64,000 bases of DNA from the NCBI RefSeq assembly GCF_046630445.1, contig NC_092336.1:505005001-505069000 (forward strand). The letters are read 5' to 3'. The stretch comes from Rutidosis leptorrhynchoides. Taxonomy: Eukaryota; Streptophyta; Magnoliopsida; Asterales; Asteraceae. The notes beneath the pieces were generated by a model. The model did no database searches. It was not told the origin of the DNA and saw only the letters and a program-made list of their open reading frames with translations. Made by a program: the position numbers and the translations under genes. This document shows positions 46,286-58,740 of the stretch, piece by piece. Position 1 is the stretch's first letter; each line of letters opens with the position of its first letter.

Positions 46286-48634
46286 TGTAACGACCCGAAA
46301 ATTTTCGACCAAATTTAAACTCTAATCTCTATATGTTTCCGACACGATAAGCAAAAACCCTAATGTTGAGTCTAGAAAGTTTGAAATCTATATTCGGATA
46401 ATCAGTTGCATTTTTACCAAGCCTGACGATTCACGAACAAATATTAGTATATGTATATATATACAAGTGAACATTAATTAAATATATAAGATTAAATATT
46501 AATTTTATTTAGTTGTTTATAATAATTATTAATTTCATTATTACCATTAATATTAATATTAGTATTATTAAATTTTATTATTATTAATTCTATTATTATT
46601 GTTATTAGTATTTTGATTATTATTATAATTATATTCATTAACATTTAGTGATATGAATAAGTAAATAGAATTAATTGGGGATTTTTCGGGGAACTTTTAT
46701 CCTTAACTGTTTAGCAATGGACACAATTTACTATCCGGGCAAAACTGTCGGTAAGATATTAATTGAGGATGCACGTTTCTTTCTGTTTACAATTATTATT
46801 ATTATTATATTATTATTTCATTCTATTACTTTATCATATATATGTAAAGGAAGAGTTCATGCATTTTCATTCTTCAAACCATTCAACATCACTAACACTC
46901 CCTCTTCTCTTGATCGGGCGACTGCAACAGTGAGCCATAGCTCAACCACCAGAGAAGCACCAATAATCATCATCACCTTTACTACTTTAATCCATCATCT
47001 CCTACAACCGTGAACCAAAGCCAGCACACTAAATCGATTAGCCACCTATTTCTCTTATTTTGTTCGATAACCTTCATCAAAACATCACCGTGAACTACCC
47101 TAAGACCACAATAACCGTCACCCATAAACCCGCCACCACAACCACATTGATCACAACCTTCATCCTCTAACCATCACCTTCCTAGATGAAACTCATTAAC
47201 ACCTCACTATTTATGTTTTGAACTTCAAACCGAATCAAACCAACACCAGCACCATCGAATTAACCACTGCAATTATTTTTCTGTTTTGATTCTTAAGCCA
47301 CAAACAAACACCACTTCACCTTCAATGTTACTGTTATCTGTTTCAGCTGTGAACCGAGACTCAAAAACACCACAACCCCACGACTGTTCTGCTGAGTATC
47401 CTTGTTGCTTTTGCTTGCTGCTACAGCGAATTTTTTTTATGTAAACCCACCACCATTGAACACCCTTCAACCACCTTCTTCACTCGCCACCATTCTCAAA
47501 CCCACGACCACCTTCTCCATGAAACACCCGCTATCACCACCCTATAACCATCGTCGGTCACCACCTCCCACCACCACCTTCACGACACTTACATACGAGA
47601 ACCACACCAAACCATCTTTATTTTTTTTGTTTCTTCTCTTTATCTTGGTGAATATCACCAATCCACCGTAAAACAACAACTCTAATTAGTTAAATGGCTG
47701 CTAATTACTGTTGTGTTTCCATCAATACCGTCACTCTTACTCTACTCTCTCTCATCTAATATTGTTCGAAATCTCCCAAGGTTCCACCACGACCTTAGCT
47801 CACTACCACTAACACCACTCCTTCTCTCTCTATATATATGCATACGTACGTGTGATATAATCTATCCATCACCATCGAAACTTACAAACCCATATCCACC
47901 GTCATTGTTTTACTTATGTTCTTGTTATTGTTCGAAGACCCAAATGATTATCAAGTCACTGTTATTGTTTTGATTTCGTTCGAATGATGATTAGGATTGT
48001 GGTGCTACAGCGAATATGATAATGATAAAATCAAGAATAAGGTTACAGTTTAAGTGGACAACTTGCATATGAAAATTAATATATTGTGTTGTATCAATAA
48101 TTCAAAGTGAAACAAGATGGGTATTGGCCGACAACCTAACATGTGGGTAATATGGTGTGTTAGAAAGGGGTTTTAAAAAAAAAAGAAACGTATCCTATGT
48201 TGTAGCATGGATTTTGCTTTTGTGCTGTTTTTAGATCGTAAAACTGTTGGGTCATTTAAATTAACGAACAATTCATTACAAGAAGTAATCGAGTGGTTCA
48301 TTGGTTGGGAGTATGTCTGGGAAACAGAAGGTCCTGGGTTCAAACCCAGGCAACCACACTATTTTTTTAAAAAAGAAGAGGGACTGTGGGCTGGTTGATT
48401 AAACTAGTGAAGTAGGCTGGAATGGGCCGAATTAGCCGCAGCCCAAAAGCAACAGATAGATATACGGGGTATAATATTTTCGGACGGTTTACAAAACAGA
48501 AAATGAGCGATAGCTCAATGGTTAAGGTGGTTAGTGTGTGGGCTAGTGGTCACGGGTTCGAGTCCTGGCATGAACAGTTTCATTCTTTTCTTTGAACTTA
48601 TTCTATTTAAGGTAGCCCTTTTTTTAATTATAGT

Positions 48635-48722
<88 letters not shown>

Positions 48723-50030
48723 AATAAGTATTAACATATAACATTTTATTATGAGTAATAACATTAAAATTATCATTTTTATTAACAACTATTATTTTTA
48801 TTAAAGTTATCATTATTAGTAAAATTATCATTTTATATAAAATTATCATTTTTATTTAAACTTATTATGATTATTATTACTATTATTATATAACAAAAAA
48901 ATACAACCTTTTATTATTTGTAATAATTTTACCAAATAAGTATTAGTTACATAAAAATATATTTGATATATATAACATAAATAAATTAATATGTTTATAA
49001 TAAATACTAATTATTTATTTAAAGTATATATAAAATAAATGTACTTAATTAATTACTAAAACCTATAATATAACAATTATATAACTAATAATAATAGGTT
49101 TATTCGATTACAAGAGTAGGTTTTAATACATATATAAATGATATAGGTTCGTGAATCGAAGGCCAATCCTATAAGTTACCAATGGTGTTATATGTATTTT
49201 TACTACAAAATACATTAGGTGAGTATATAGATCCCTTTTAATCTCTAAATATTTTGGGCTGAGAATACATGCGATGTTTTTATAAATGATTTACGTTATG
49301 GACACAAGTGATCAAACTAAATTCTACGTTGAGTTGTACCATGGCATATCTCTTTATACTTGGTAACTGCTAATTACGTGAGGAGCGTAAACGCGAATCC
49401 TGTTGATAGATCTATCGGGCTGACATCCCCAACCGGGCTGGACGACCAGCATTTAACGGTTGCACAGTACTTCGTTATCGTTACTACACTTGGTACGGTG
49501 TAGGGTTTATTTAAGAGTATGCTGCTGTGACTTTTAGTTAAGTATGGTTATCAAGTGCTCAACGTCTTTTCATACACGAGGAGTGTATTATGTATAAACT
49601 TTAAATCTTGTGGTCCATGGATTGTTATAACGCTGCTAGCATCAAACCTATATATCTCACCAACTTTATGTTGACGTTTTAAAGCATGTTATTCTCAGGT
49701 ACGAATTAAGTCTTCCGCTGTGCATTAGCTCATATTAAGGATACTATTTGGGACCATTTAAGCCATGATACAAGGACGTTGCATTCGAGTCATTGAAGTT
49801 CAATAGAGACTATTATTAAGTAAATTACAGATTAGGTCATTTGGTTATTATGAAATGTTAGCCGAACATGTCAACTCTTGATGTAATAATAGATTGCCTT
49901 TTAAGAATAAATGCAACGTTTGTAAAATGTATCATATAGAGGTCAAGTACCTCGCGATGTTATCAACTATTGTAATTCGTTTGTAATCAATATGGACTTC
50001 GTCCGGATGGATTAGGGACGGGTTGTTATA
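46286..50030 (+). repeat. 3' LTR of element D
   Basis: 3745 bp, near-identical to 38997-42744. It lacks about 10 bp near 46515 relative to the 5' copy and differs in (TTA)n length. The candidate intron is at 49219-49698 and GATAGATCTATC at 49405-49416. Confidence 0.93.
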
Positions 50031-50249
50031 ATAATGCACCAACAAACTTCTCCTAGGACTCAGTTCATTAAAACAAATCAATAAAATTACTTTCACCTGC
50101 AAATAGACAAACAACCACACAATCAAACAAATCTAATATCAAACAGATAAAATATTCACGTCACGTTACTATAACCATATCGAAATAAAATGAAAATAAA
50201 CGTTCAAGTTCACAGTTCGATAGTTTTTGATTCTAAAGATAAACATTAA
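50031..50249. other. Unit J sequence after element D
   Basis: Begins with the second ataat duplication. It is the AT-rich 3' flank of the J reading frame on the minus strand. No gene. Confidence 0.55.
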
Positions 50250-51497
50250 GCATGAATATCAAACGCATAACATGTGCGAACAGCCCTGTTGAACTGAATG
50301 GCATGTTCCATGTTCTGCAACTCATGGAAGATCGGGTGTCTCCGCAACACCTTGATATCCTCCTTGCATAGATTTCAAATCCACCTCGGATCAATAATCC
50401 TAATCTGGTCCAAGCTTCCACCAGATTCGAACAATATAACCGCTTCCTCCGTTCGCCCGTCATAATAACACCATCTAAACCGCTTTCCAAAATTCTGTGG
50501 CATTTTGCAAACCGATGCATACCTCATGGTCCTTGCATGCTTGTACTTAACAACTGGAACCCTGTTTCTCGTAGCCTGGTCAACACGATATTAAGTTTTC
50601 GGAAACTGAGGCTCTAACACAGACCAACCATACTTGAACTCTTTCTTGATCTTGAACTGCATCCACTCACCCTAACCATCTGTCTCCCAGTACAACAACG
50701 GTAAGCGAGCTAGTTCCATCATCTCGAAGTACGGTAGCGTTTTGAGATCGACGACATGTTTGAAATAATCCACTCCATTCTCCCTTCGCACCGCAAAGCA
50801 ATTCAAATCTTTCAAATATGCCCAACTCAGAATCTTTCCACCGATAACCTTTCCCGTTCGATCATAATATAACTTGTATTTAGGTTCCAACGGTATCCTC
50901 TTGAACCACGTCTTCGTACAGGATTTCTGATACTCCCTCCATTCCTGATTTTTTTGTTTATTCACCGTCTCAAGATTCTCATCTTCTTTGTTCACACCGG
51001 AAGACTCACCCTTCTCAGCAGTTCGCTTCTCATTTACGTTACTATTCAAAACCTCATCACTTTGTTGTTTGAATAGATCAGCAAACTCTGGTAAATCTTC
51101 CTCAACACTATCAGCAGTTTCTTCATCATCAGAAGCATCTTCAATAATAACTTCTTCAGCACTATCATCACTTATATGTCGGTTTCCACGTGTACCGGCT
51201 GTAATCGGTATATTCTCTGCGGCAGTTAACTGATCAACCTCAATACCAAACATCCTAGCTATCTCCTCATCTGTCATTGTACGTACAATTCCCCTCCTCC
51301 ACATCGTAGTTCAGCGAGCTAATCATTGTACCTTGATTATCCAAGAAATATGTTAACTTATGAATATCTACGGACAGAGGTTTAGGAAAATGTACCTCAT
51401 GTATCTGACTTACATTCTCAGTCCCCTCAGATGAAGAGTCCGAAGAAAATTCGCTTTCGGTAGACAGAAGATCATCATCAATATGTTTCATTTTCAA
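50250..51497 (-). pseudogene. Unit J reading frame, broken, unrecognised family
   Basis: A minus-strand coding remnant of about 410 codons. The first part (51497-51267) is Ser/Glu-rich. After a frame change in the overlap 51267-51304, the second frame (51304-50672) has an acidic region (DDSAEEVIIEDASDDEETAD) and then WFKRIPLEPKYKLYYDR, GGKILSWAYLKDLNCFAVRR and GVDYFKHVVDLKTLPYFEM. The same frame continues past a stop at 50672-50674, another at about 50588-50590 and a TGA at about 50370-50372, with conserved-looking FRWCYYDGRTEEAVILFE and HPIFHELQNMEHAIQF. I do not recognise the family. The style resembles proteins scattered through plant retroelement DNA. Element I cut its 5' side at 51511. 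Confidence 0.6.
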
Positions 51498-51510
51498 ACG
51501 TATTGTCCCA

Positions 51511-53074
51511 TGTAATAACCCGCCTTTTTCCGTTAATTTATTTTAACGCCCGTCTTCTTTTTTTTAGATAATATCTTTCGTTATCTAAATTCGTACCTTT
51601 CGTTAACTAACGTTCTTAATATTCCCGTTATTAAATTTTAACATCTTCCGTTTACTCTTTCATATTTAAAATAATTCGTTTGATTAATTCACGCACCCGC
51701 TTTCAAACTTGAGGGACCAAAGTTGTCAAGGGACTAAACTAGTTAACTAGGTCAACTACTCAAACCCCACCACCACCACTCATTCACTTCACCTCTCATC
51801 TCTCTTTTTCTCTCTAGTTTAAGAACACCATTTTTATCCAAATCAAAAAATCATCATCCAAATTCGATCTAGGAAGCTTACAACAAAACAAATTACATAT
51901 TTGTAATCCTCTCTTCATCCTCTTCAATTTGGTACCAATTTCATAGCTTGGGGTAAGCTTTTCAAAATCTCTAATTTCCATAAATTAGACCTTTAAACTT
52001 AAAAGTGTGTTAATTAGTGTCTATTGCTCGAGTCTAATATGAATATGTGATTTATTTGCTCGATCTTGTTATTTTGCATAAACTAGCATGAACTTGAAAA
52101 AAGGTTTGTTTAATCTTGAGTTTTGGGTGATTTAATGTTGTTAAATGTTAAAGCTCATGTATTAAATGTGTTACTAGCATCATTAGCTTCGTTTTGGTAT
52201 GTAGGTTGATTAGAAAAACTTCATTAACAAAATTGTTGAATTCATGATTCTTGGTTAGGGTTTGATAGACTTAAATACGAACTTTTGATGCATTTAATGC
52301 TATAAAATGTTGTTAGTAAGTGTTTAGTTGCAATGTATGTTTAATTACCTTCGAAACGGCATATCGTGTGTGTAAATTGGATTCCCGTATCACCTTTTGC
52401 ATTTATGAGCTTGAAACGTTAAATAATGATCATTCGACGAGGTTTTTGTTGTTGTAAATGATGGATTTGATTGATGATATGTGTTTAGTTCTATTCCTTG
52501 TCAAAATAACTTTCCAACGATATAAGATACGTGTTTTGAGTGTTTACACTTCATAAATTGTGTTTGAAAGAGTTGTGGTTCATGCATTTGGCCAAAATTC
52601 AGCAAGTTCAGCTCCTGGAAAAGGAGCCTTCGCGATCGCGGAGCCCTACACATACAAACCATCGCGATCGCGGAGCTGGACCTGTTCAGCCTAAAAGTGG
52701 GTTGTCCCAATTACTTTTGTGATTTCTCAGTTTCACCCCTGCTTACTCGCAACTCCGATTAACATGAAACTTGGCCAACATGTTTATATATGACTACTAA
52801 TTGAGAAAAAATTGTCGGATACCCGACCCGACCCCGTTGACATTGACTTTGACTTTGACCAAATCAAACTTAACCAAATACTTATGCAATCGTTCTAACA
52901 TGCTTTTATTCTTATATCTTGTATGAAACTTGACAAGTTGACTCACATGCTATATAATCGAGTCATAACGAGCCATAGGACTTATTGAACACATTTCGAC
53001 CGACCTTGTGTCTTACCCGGTATTGATATAACTTACTTGTTTAGGTCAAGACTAAACAACTTTCATTGCACAAC
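51511..53074 (+). mobile_element. 5' LTR of element I, first piece
   Basis: Starts TGTAATAACCCGCC inside unit J (51506-51510, tccca, is the expected left duplication). It includes a CT-rich stretch (51760-51830), a GTAAGC donor-like site after GCTTGGG (about 51951), and the paired palindromes at 52631-52672. It is interrupted at 53074 by solo LTR H and resumes at 62388. Confidence 0.85.
52631..52672. repeat. Paired GCGATCGC palindromes in LTR I, 32 bp apart
   Basis: CGCGATCGCG at 52631-52640 and at 52663-52672. The cores GCGATCGC are centred at 52635.5 and 52667.5. Each is followed by GAGC. Confidence 0.95.
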
Positions 53075-53543
53075 TGATAATGCTAAAAACGAACATATAT
53101 TTCGTAGCATTATCCCTCAAGAAAGATAAGCTTTTAGTTGCAATTGTTCTATTTACAAGTGATATTCATTTAAATAATAAAAAGGTGAAGACAAAAGACA
53201 GATTCGACAAATTGAAGACGCAAACGACCAAAAAGCTCAAAAGTACAAAGTACAATCAAAGTGGTTCCAATTATTGATGAGAAACGTCTCAAAATTACAA
53301 GAGTACAAGAAGTGAAACGCAAAATACAAGATATTAAATTGTACGCAAGGACGTTCAAAAATCCGAAACCGGGACCAAAGTCAACTCTCAACGCTCGACG
53401 CAACGGACTAAAAATTACAAGTCAACTATGCACATAAATATAATATAATATTTAAATAATTCTTATAATTATTTATATATTATATTTATTTATTAAAACG
53501 TCGACAAGCAAAGAAACAAAAATATGTGAGCTGCTACCTACCC

Positions 53544-53591
53544 CCATGCGATCGCATGGCCTGGAGGCACAAAAGCCATGCGATCGCATGG
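53544..53591. repeat. Paired GCGATCGC palindromes in LTR H, 32 bp apart
   Basis: CCATGCGATCGCATGG at 53544-53559 and 53576-53591. The core centres are 53551.5 and 53583.5. Confidence 0.95.
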
Positions 53592-53613
53592 CACTGAAAT
53601 CCAGCCCACAGGC

Positions 53614-53621
53614 CTATAAAT
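53614..53621 (+). promoter_or_regulatory. TATA box of LTR H
   Basis: CTATAAAT begins about 23 bp after the second palindrome. It is followed by a pyrimidine-rich tract (TTCTTCTTCTT) that fits a transcription start region. Confidence 0.65.
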
Positions 53622-53674
53622 TCGCAGATTTGGTTCATCATACACACATCTTTTCTTCTTCTTACTCATACGTA

Positions 53675-53677
<3 letters not shown>

Positions 53678-53726
<49 letters not shown>
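53678..53726 (+). repeat. (AT)n microsatellite in LTR H
   Basis: About 24 AT units followed by TTTTAA-type repeats. Confidence 0.95.
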
Positions 53727-53731
<5 letters not shown>

Positions 53732-56041
53732 TTTAATTTTAATTTTAATTCTAATAATAAGGGTATGTTAGCGAATGTTGTAAGGGTGTAAGTCGAAACT
53801 CTGTCCGTGTAACGCTACGCTATTTTTAATCACTGTAAGTTATGGTTAATGTTATTTTTAATTTAATGTCTCGTAGCTAAGTTATTATTATGCTTATTTA
53901 ATGCCGAAGTAATCATGATGTTGGGCTAAAATATTAAAATTGGGTAATTGGGCTTTGTACCATAATTAGGGTTTGGACAAAAGAACGACACTTGTGGAAA
54001 TTAGACTATGGGCTATTAATGGGTTTTTATATTAACTAAACGATACCTCGTTAATTTAATATATAGACTTATAATTTGACGTATTTATATATAACCACAT
54101 ATGCTTGACTGGGTACGGTGGGCGGGATATCTATAAATACCAATAATTGTTCATTTTACCGGACACGGAACTGGATTAATAATTAATAGACTTGTTGAAA
54201 CAGGGGTGGATTACATTCAAGGGTAATTGGTGTAATTGTTAACAAAGTAGTAAAACCTTGGTTTACACGCAGTTGATAACCTGGTGTATTCATTAAACAA
54301 AGTATTAATGTGACGATCGCTCCAAATCCATATGGACAATACGTCATTCATTGATTTCATTGCGAGGTATTTGACCTCTATATGATACGTTTTGTAAACA
54401 TTGCATTCTTTTGAAAAGGCACACCATAAATGAATATTTAAATCAAAGGTTTTCGACATCTGATGATTTCTACATATAGACAATCACCGTAAATAATAGT
54501 TTACAACACAGTCAAAATAAGATACATGGTGATAATTTGGTGAATGCAACGTTTCCTTGAAAAGTATGTCATGTAAGACTCCATGCACATAGCTTGTCTA
54601 ACATATAAGCAACAGCGGAAGACTTCTAGTAAACCTGAGAATAAACATGCTAACAAGTGTCAACACAAAGGTTGGTGAGTTCATAGTTTTATTGTTTCGT
54701 ATAATCTGTATGTAAAGGTGAATCACAAGTTTTCAGTTGTTTCATCCAGAAACGTTTATCAAAATATTCTACGAAATTGAGCACCCTGGTAACTAAACTT
54801 AACGTATATATATTTTATACCCTTTGTATAATCATCTTAATAATACACGCAAACCAACGTGTACGCTTCTCAAATAGCATACGTCCGTTAAAAGGCTAGT
54901 ACTCTAGCTCGAACGGGGATATCAAGCCCTATGGATCCATATATAACTACTCGCGCCCACCAGTTCTTATAACTGGCAGTTACTAGTTACCAAAGCTAAG
55001 GGATTTTCGGTTTAAACTCGGTGTAGAATTTAGTATGTACTTGTATCCATTGCGTTTAAAATAAAGTGCATGTATTCTCAGCCCAAAAATATAGATTGCA
55101 AAAGCAATTAAAAAGGGATCTATAAACTCACCTTAGCAGCATATAAAGTCGTTCACCAAAATGTGATCGAAACTCGGATTACCAAATAACCGTAGATCTC
55201 AACCTAGAGAACATATGTTGGTCAATAAATGTCTATCAAGCTAGGTCAGGTCATAGTGTATAACAATCCTAATGCTCGAGATCGACATACAAAAGTTATC
55301 CAAAGTCGTTTCAAAAAGTCAATTTTGACAATAGTTCAACAAAACGAGACATACCTTATATAAGGATTCATTTACTCGGTTGGTAATATTCAAAAATCCA
55401 ATTTATCAATCTCGTAAACAAGTTGTTTAAATCTTAATTATAGATTCAAAAGCAATTTCAATTAACGTTAATCATAATTCAGTTGATCATATGTTTTAAT
55501 CCGTTCATCGAAATTATTCGATATCTAAATGAAAAGTTATTGATTTTTCGCCAGCTTTCCAAAAACATGTATATCATATACCTTTTACCAGTAATATATG
55601 TATTTAATTCGTGATTCATTATAAACTGTTTAACGATGAAATTTAGCATACATGCATGCATAAATATATATACTCGAGCACTAGACATGGATACACAATT
55701 AATGTATAAAAGATAAAATATGAGTGCTTACGTATCAATATTGAGATTCAATATTATAGAAAAGTACGTAGACGCAACAGAGATAATAAACACTAGATTT
55801 GATTCACAAATATACCCTCGAACATTACCCATAACCTCCTTGACAATAACCCATAATTTCCTTAGCTCTATCCCGCTCAAAAACCCATTTTGAAGGTGAC
55901 ACGCTCATAACCTCGTCGTAGTATTTTAGGTATATATACTACGAATAATAATATTATAATAAGATTAATAATAATAATATTAATCTTAATAATAATAATA
56001 ATAATAATATAAAAAAAAATAATACAGAGGAATGAATCGAG

Positions 56042-56049
56042 CTTTTATA
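56042..56049 (-). promoter_or_regulatory. TATA box of LTR G
   Basis: TATAAAAG on the minus strand, about 21 bp downstream of the nearer palindrome (56071-56088), the same order as in LTR H. Confidence 0.65.
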
Positions 56050-56070
56050 GTATGTGGCCTGCTACAGTAC

Positions 56071-56120
56071 CTCATGCGATCGCATGAGTTTTCAGTGTTT
56101 TTGCCATGCGATCGCATGGC
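56071..56120. repeat. Paired GCGATCGC palindromes in LTR G, 32 bp apart
   Basis: CTCATGCGATCGCATGAG (56071-56088) and GCCATGCGATCGCATGGC (56103-56120). The core centres are 56079.5 and 56111.5. The 5' remnant has the pair at 61105-61122 and 61137-61154, with one core mutated to CGATCGTA. Confidence 0.95.
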
Positions 56121-56165
56121 CGCCTTATCCTGTTTTTGTTTGCTAGTTCGTCGACATCAAATAGT

Positions 56166-56341
56166 GTACTGTAGCAATAGTGTTACTGTAGCAAATAGTA
56201 TTTACTGTAGCAAATAGTGTTTACTGTAGCAAATAGCGTTTTACTGTAGCAAATAGTGTTTTACTGTAGAAAATAGTGTTTTACTGTAGCAAAGTCATTT
56301 TACTGTAGAAAATAGTGTTTTACGGTAGGAAAGTCATTTTT
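56166..56341. repeat. Nine tandem ACTGTAGCAAATAGTGTTT units in LTR G
   Basis: Units of about 19-20 bp upstream of the palindromes (minus sense). The 5' LTR remnant has eight units at 61199-61357. Variation between units (GTAGAAAAT, AAGTCATTT) occurs at the same array positions in both LTRs. Confidence 0.92.
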
Positions 56342-56344
56342 ACT

Positions 56345-56380
<36 letters not shown>

Positions 56381-56546
56381 CATATAATTGTTCATGAATC
56401 GTCGAGAGCAGTCAAATGTAATTTAATACATGAAACAGTTCTAAAATTTTGAGATTCAACTTCATAGACTTTGCTTATCGTGTCGGAAACATTAAATCAT
56501 TTAAAGATAAAGTTTAAATTTGGTCAGAAATTTCCGGGTCATCACA

Positions 56547-56585
56547 GTACCTACCCGTTAAAGAAATTTCGTCCCGAAATTTAAG
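56547..56585 (-). promoter_or_regulatory. 3' LTR junction with purine-rich motif (element G)
   Basis: On the minus strand TTTCGGGACGAAATTTC and TTTAACGGGTAGGTAC abut the 3' LTR, as in C and D. Confidence 0.65.
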
Positions 56586-57807
56586 TGAGGTCGTCATGGC
56601 TAACAATAGAAATGTTTTCATGACGAATATGAGTTAATAAATAGAATTTTATCACCGTTGAATTATATGGATAAAACAATCCGATTTCTCGAAGCGTATG
56701 AGAGAAGTTATCGTAAAAGAGTGAAATGAAAGAATATAGATTCGTCTTAGCTTTTGACGTAGTTACGATTGATTTTCGGAATTTAAGGAATAGAAAATCT
56801 TCATAATCTGAATAAGATTTGATTCTTCGGAATTTGCAGAAATTAGGATTTTCTTTGATTAAATGCGTAATCTGTCTCGATTGCTATAAATTGACCTCTT
56901 CCGTTTCATTTATTTTCACCACTCCTATAATCTTCTTTCTTATTTCATACATCCCAATAGATTGTGAAAATGCTTAATCCAGTTCTGATTCTTGATATTT
57001 TCCTGGCTATCGTATCCTTCATTCTTCTTTTTCATCTGCCACCAGAGGAAGTTATTTTCTTCTACTATTACCTTGGGGTTATAGTGTTTTTCATTCTCCC
57101 GTGTCTTTATATTGCTATACGCATTGATATACATGGTTTGTAATTTCGGGGTTGTTATCGGGCTTTATGTTCTCCATTATATTTCGGAGCTTCATGCTTT
57201 TGTTTTCTCTTCCCGACCTTAAGTCAAGCGAATAATGGTCCAGAATTCGTAGGTATGAATTTCAGAATAAACATAATTAATGTTCTAAGAAAGAAACGGT
57301 AATGGCACAATCCGACTTGTCAAATTACCAGCATATCCGGAAAAGACCGAATCATCAAGAAATATATTTTCTTGATATATTTAGAGATTATATAGAATGA
57401 AAGAGTTATGTAACATGGTTTATGATGAGGGTGTGATCTGTGAACCTTTGTCACGTTCCATTAGAAACTCAACATGACTTACTGTAATATAATCACGTTG
57501 ATCAAGTGTCATTATATTATACTAACTCATGCTTCAGTTCCCAACATTACTTCAAAACATCCATTTTTTTTCGAATTTTTCAGATTTTAGAAACTAAAAT
57601 AGTTTCTTTTATGATGTAACACAGATAGCGCAAAGATGTAATGATTTTAGATAAGAATGGTTTCGAAAAATATCTTCAGAAATATGGAGGATATTTATAA
57701 TGGGAGATACGATGATATCTTAGAATATTTAAGATAAGATGATGATGAAGAATATTGTCCGCAAAGGTTTTAGAGTAAGGAGCAAGGTATTCGCTAATGA
57801 TTTCAGC
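56586..57807 (-). other. 3' interior of element G, no gene
   Basis: Inverted relative to C 14491-15180 and D 45390-46249, and colinear with them. The short frame 56940-57134 is not supported. Confidence 0.55.
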
Positions 57808-58740
57808 AGACTCTGAATCATTTGAATTCTTTGAAGGTAGATTAGTCTTTGTGATTTGTCCACAGCCTCCTTCATAGTCTGCTCAATCCATTTTTCAATT
57901 CCAAACCTTCTCTTTTTCTATGCTTTACCACCATACTATTCTTTATCATCAAACTTTTGACTGTTAAGGTCGTTTACAGTTTTTGCTGCTTCATCAACAT
58001 TTTTCCAAAATTCGGAGAACAAGTTTCGTAGTTTGGGGTGTTTTTCGGAAACTTCACATTCGAAGTATGTAAGTCCAGGAGGTAGACGTTATATGTACAC
58101 ATATAACTATTGGCGTAGACGTGCTACAAGATTTCAAGATACTGATTGCTAATTCCCGATAGTTGGTATGGCAATTGCCGTTGCAAGATGTGGATGAGTA
58201 CATGATACAGTTTCAATGAGTATAAGGATTTTTCGGAAGGTCAAAGATCAATGAAGTTGTTGGTAAATTTACTGCTAATGTGGTGGAACATGAAAGGTTC
58301 CCCAGTAACGAAAACGTATATGCCAAAATTACAAGTCTGAAAGGTCGTCGTTGACTGGTTGAATGGTTGATAATACTGGATACTTTGAAAAGGAATTGCA
58401 AGGTTATTTTTGGTAAAAACAATACCAAAGGATCTTTCACAGTTTTGAAGTCAAAGTATAGCTTTGAAAGATGTAGAGATCTAAGAATGATTTCACCGGT
58501 TCAGAGTTATGACTCGGATTCTGATCCGTTAATATCAGAATATGTAATTGAATTTGTATGAAAACGATTGTATATCGCTGTGAGCATAGTTAATAATTTT
58601 TGAATCAAAGTTGAAGAATGTACAATATAACATATTAATTGTGAACTTATATATTTCCCGAATATTACCTACCCGTTAAAGATTTCACAATTAATACTTT
58701 GTACAAAAGAATTTTTATTACCGTTTTTATGAAAATATAT
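57808..58740 (-). pseudogene. Shared interior frames of element G, copy 1 of duplication
   Basis: The minus-strand frame 58440-58213 has FLPKITLQFLFK and FSLLGNLSCS and corresponds to the C frame with GEPFIFHH (13929-14189). 57970-57850 corresponds to the TMKEAVDKSQ-type region. At 58668-58678 is the internal purine-rich motif. No known domain. Confidence 0.45.

Larger units (their letters stand above)
38997..50030 (+). mobile_element. Element D: complete young non-autonomous LTR element
   Basis: An 11,034-bp element flanked by ataat (38992-38996 and 50031-50035). The LTRs are 3748 and 3745 bp and nearly identical; by eye I count about 14-15 substitutions plus a few small indels. The 3.5-kb interior has no recognisable gag or pol. 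It carries an intact primer binding site and interior frames shared with C and G. It is inserted in unit J. Confidence 0.93.
54309..56546 (-). repeat. 3' LTR of element G
   Basis: 2238 bp; on the minus strand from TGTGATGACCCGG to GGAGCGATCGTCACA. It has paired palindromes, a TATA box, nine ACTGTAGCAAAT repeats, (AT)n, and a candidate intron from AAG/GTGAGT 55131 to TTCTCAG 54635 (497 nt). The core equivalent to GATAGATCTATC here is ATGGATCCAT followed by AGGGCTTGA. Confidence 0.9.

Noticed and set aside
58367..58561. Plus-strand 64-residue frame, repeated at 60711-60905
   Set aside because: Present twice only because of the duplication in G; the minus strand matches the interior frames of C and D, so the plus frame is a shadow.
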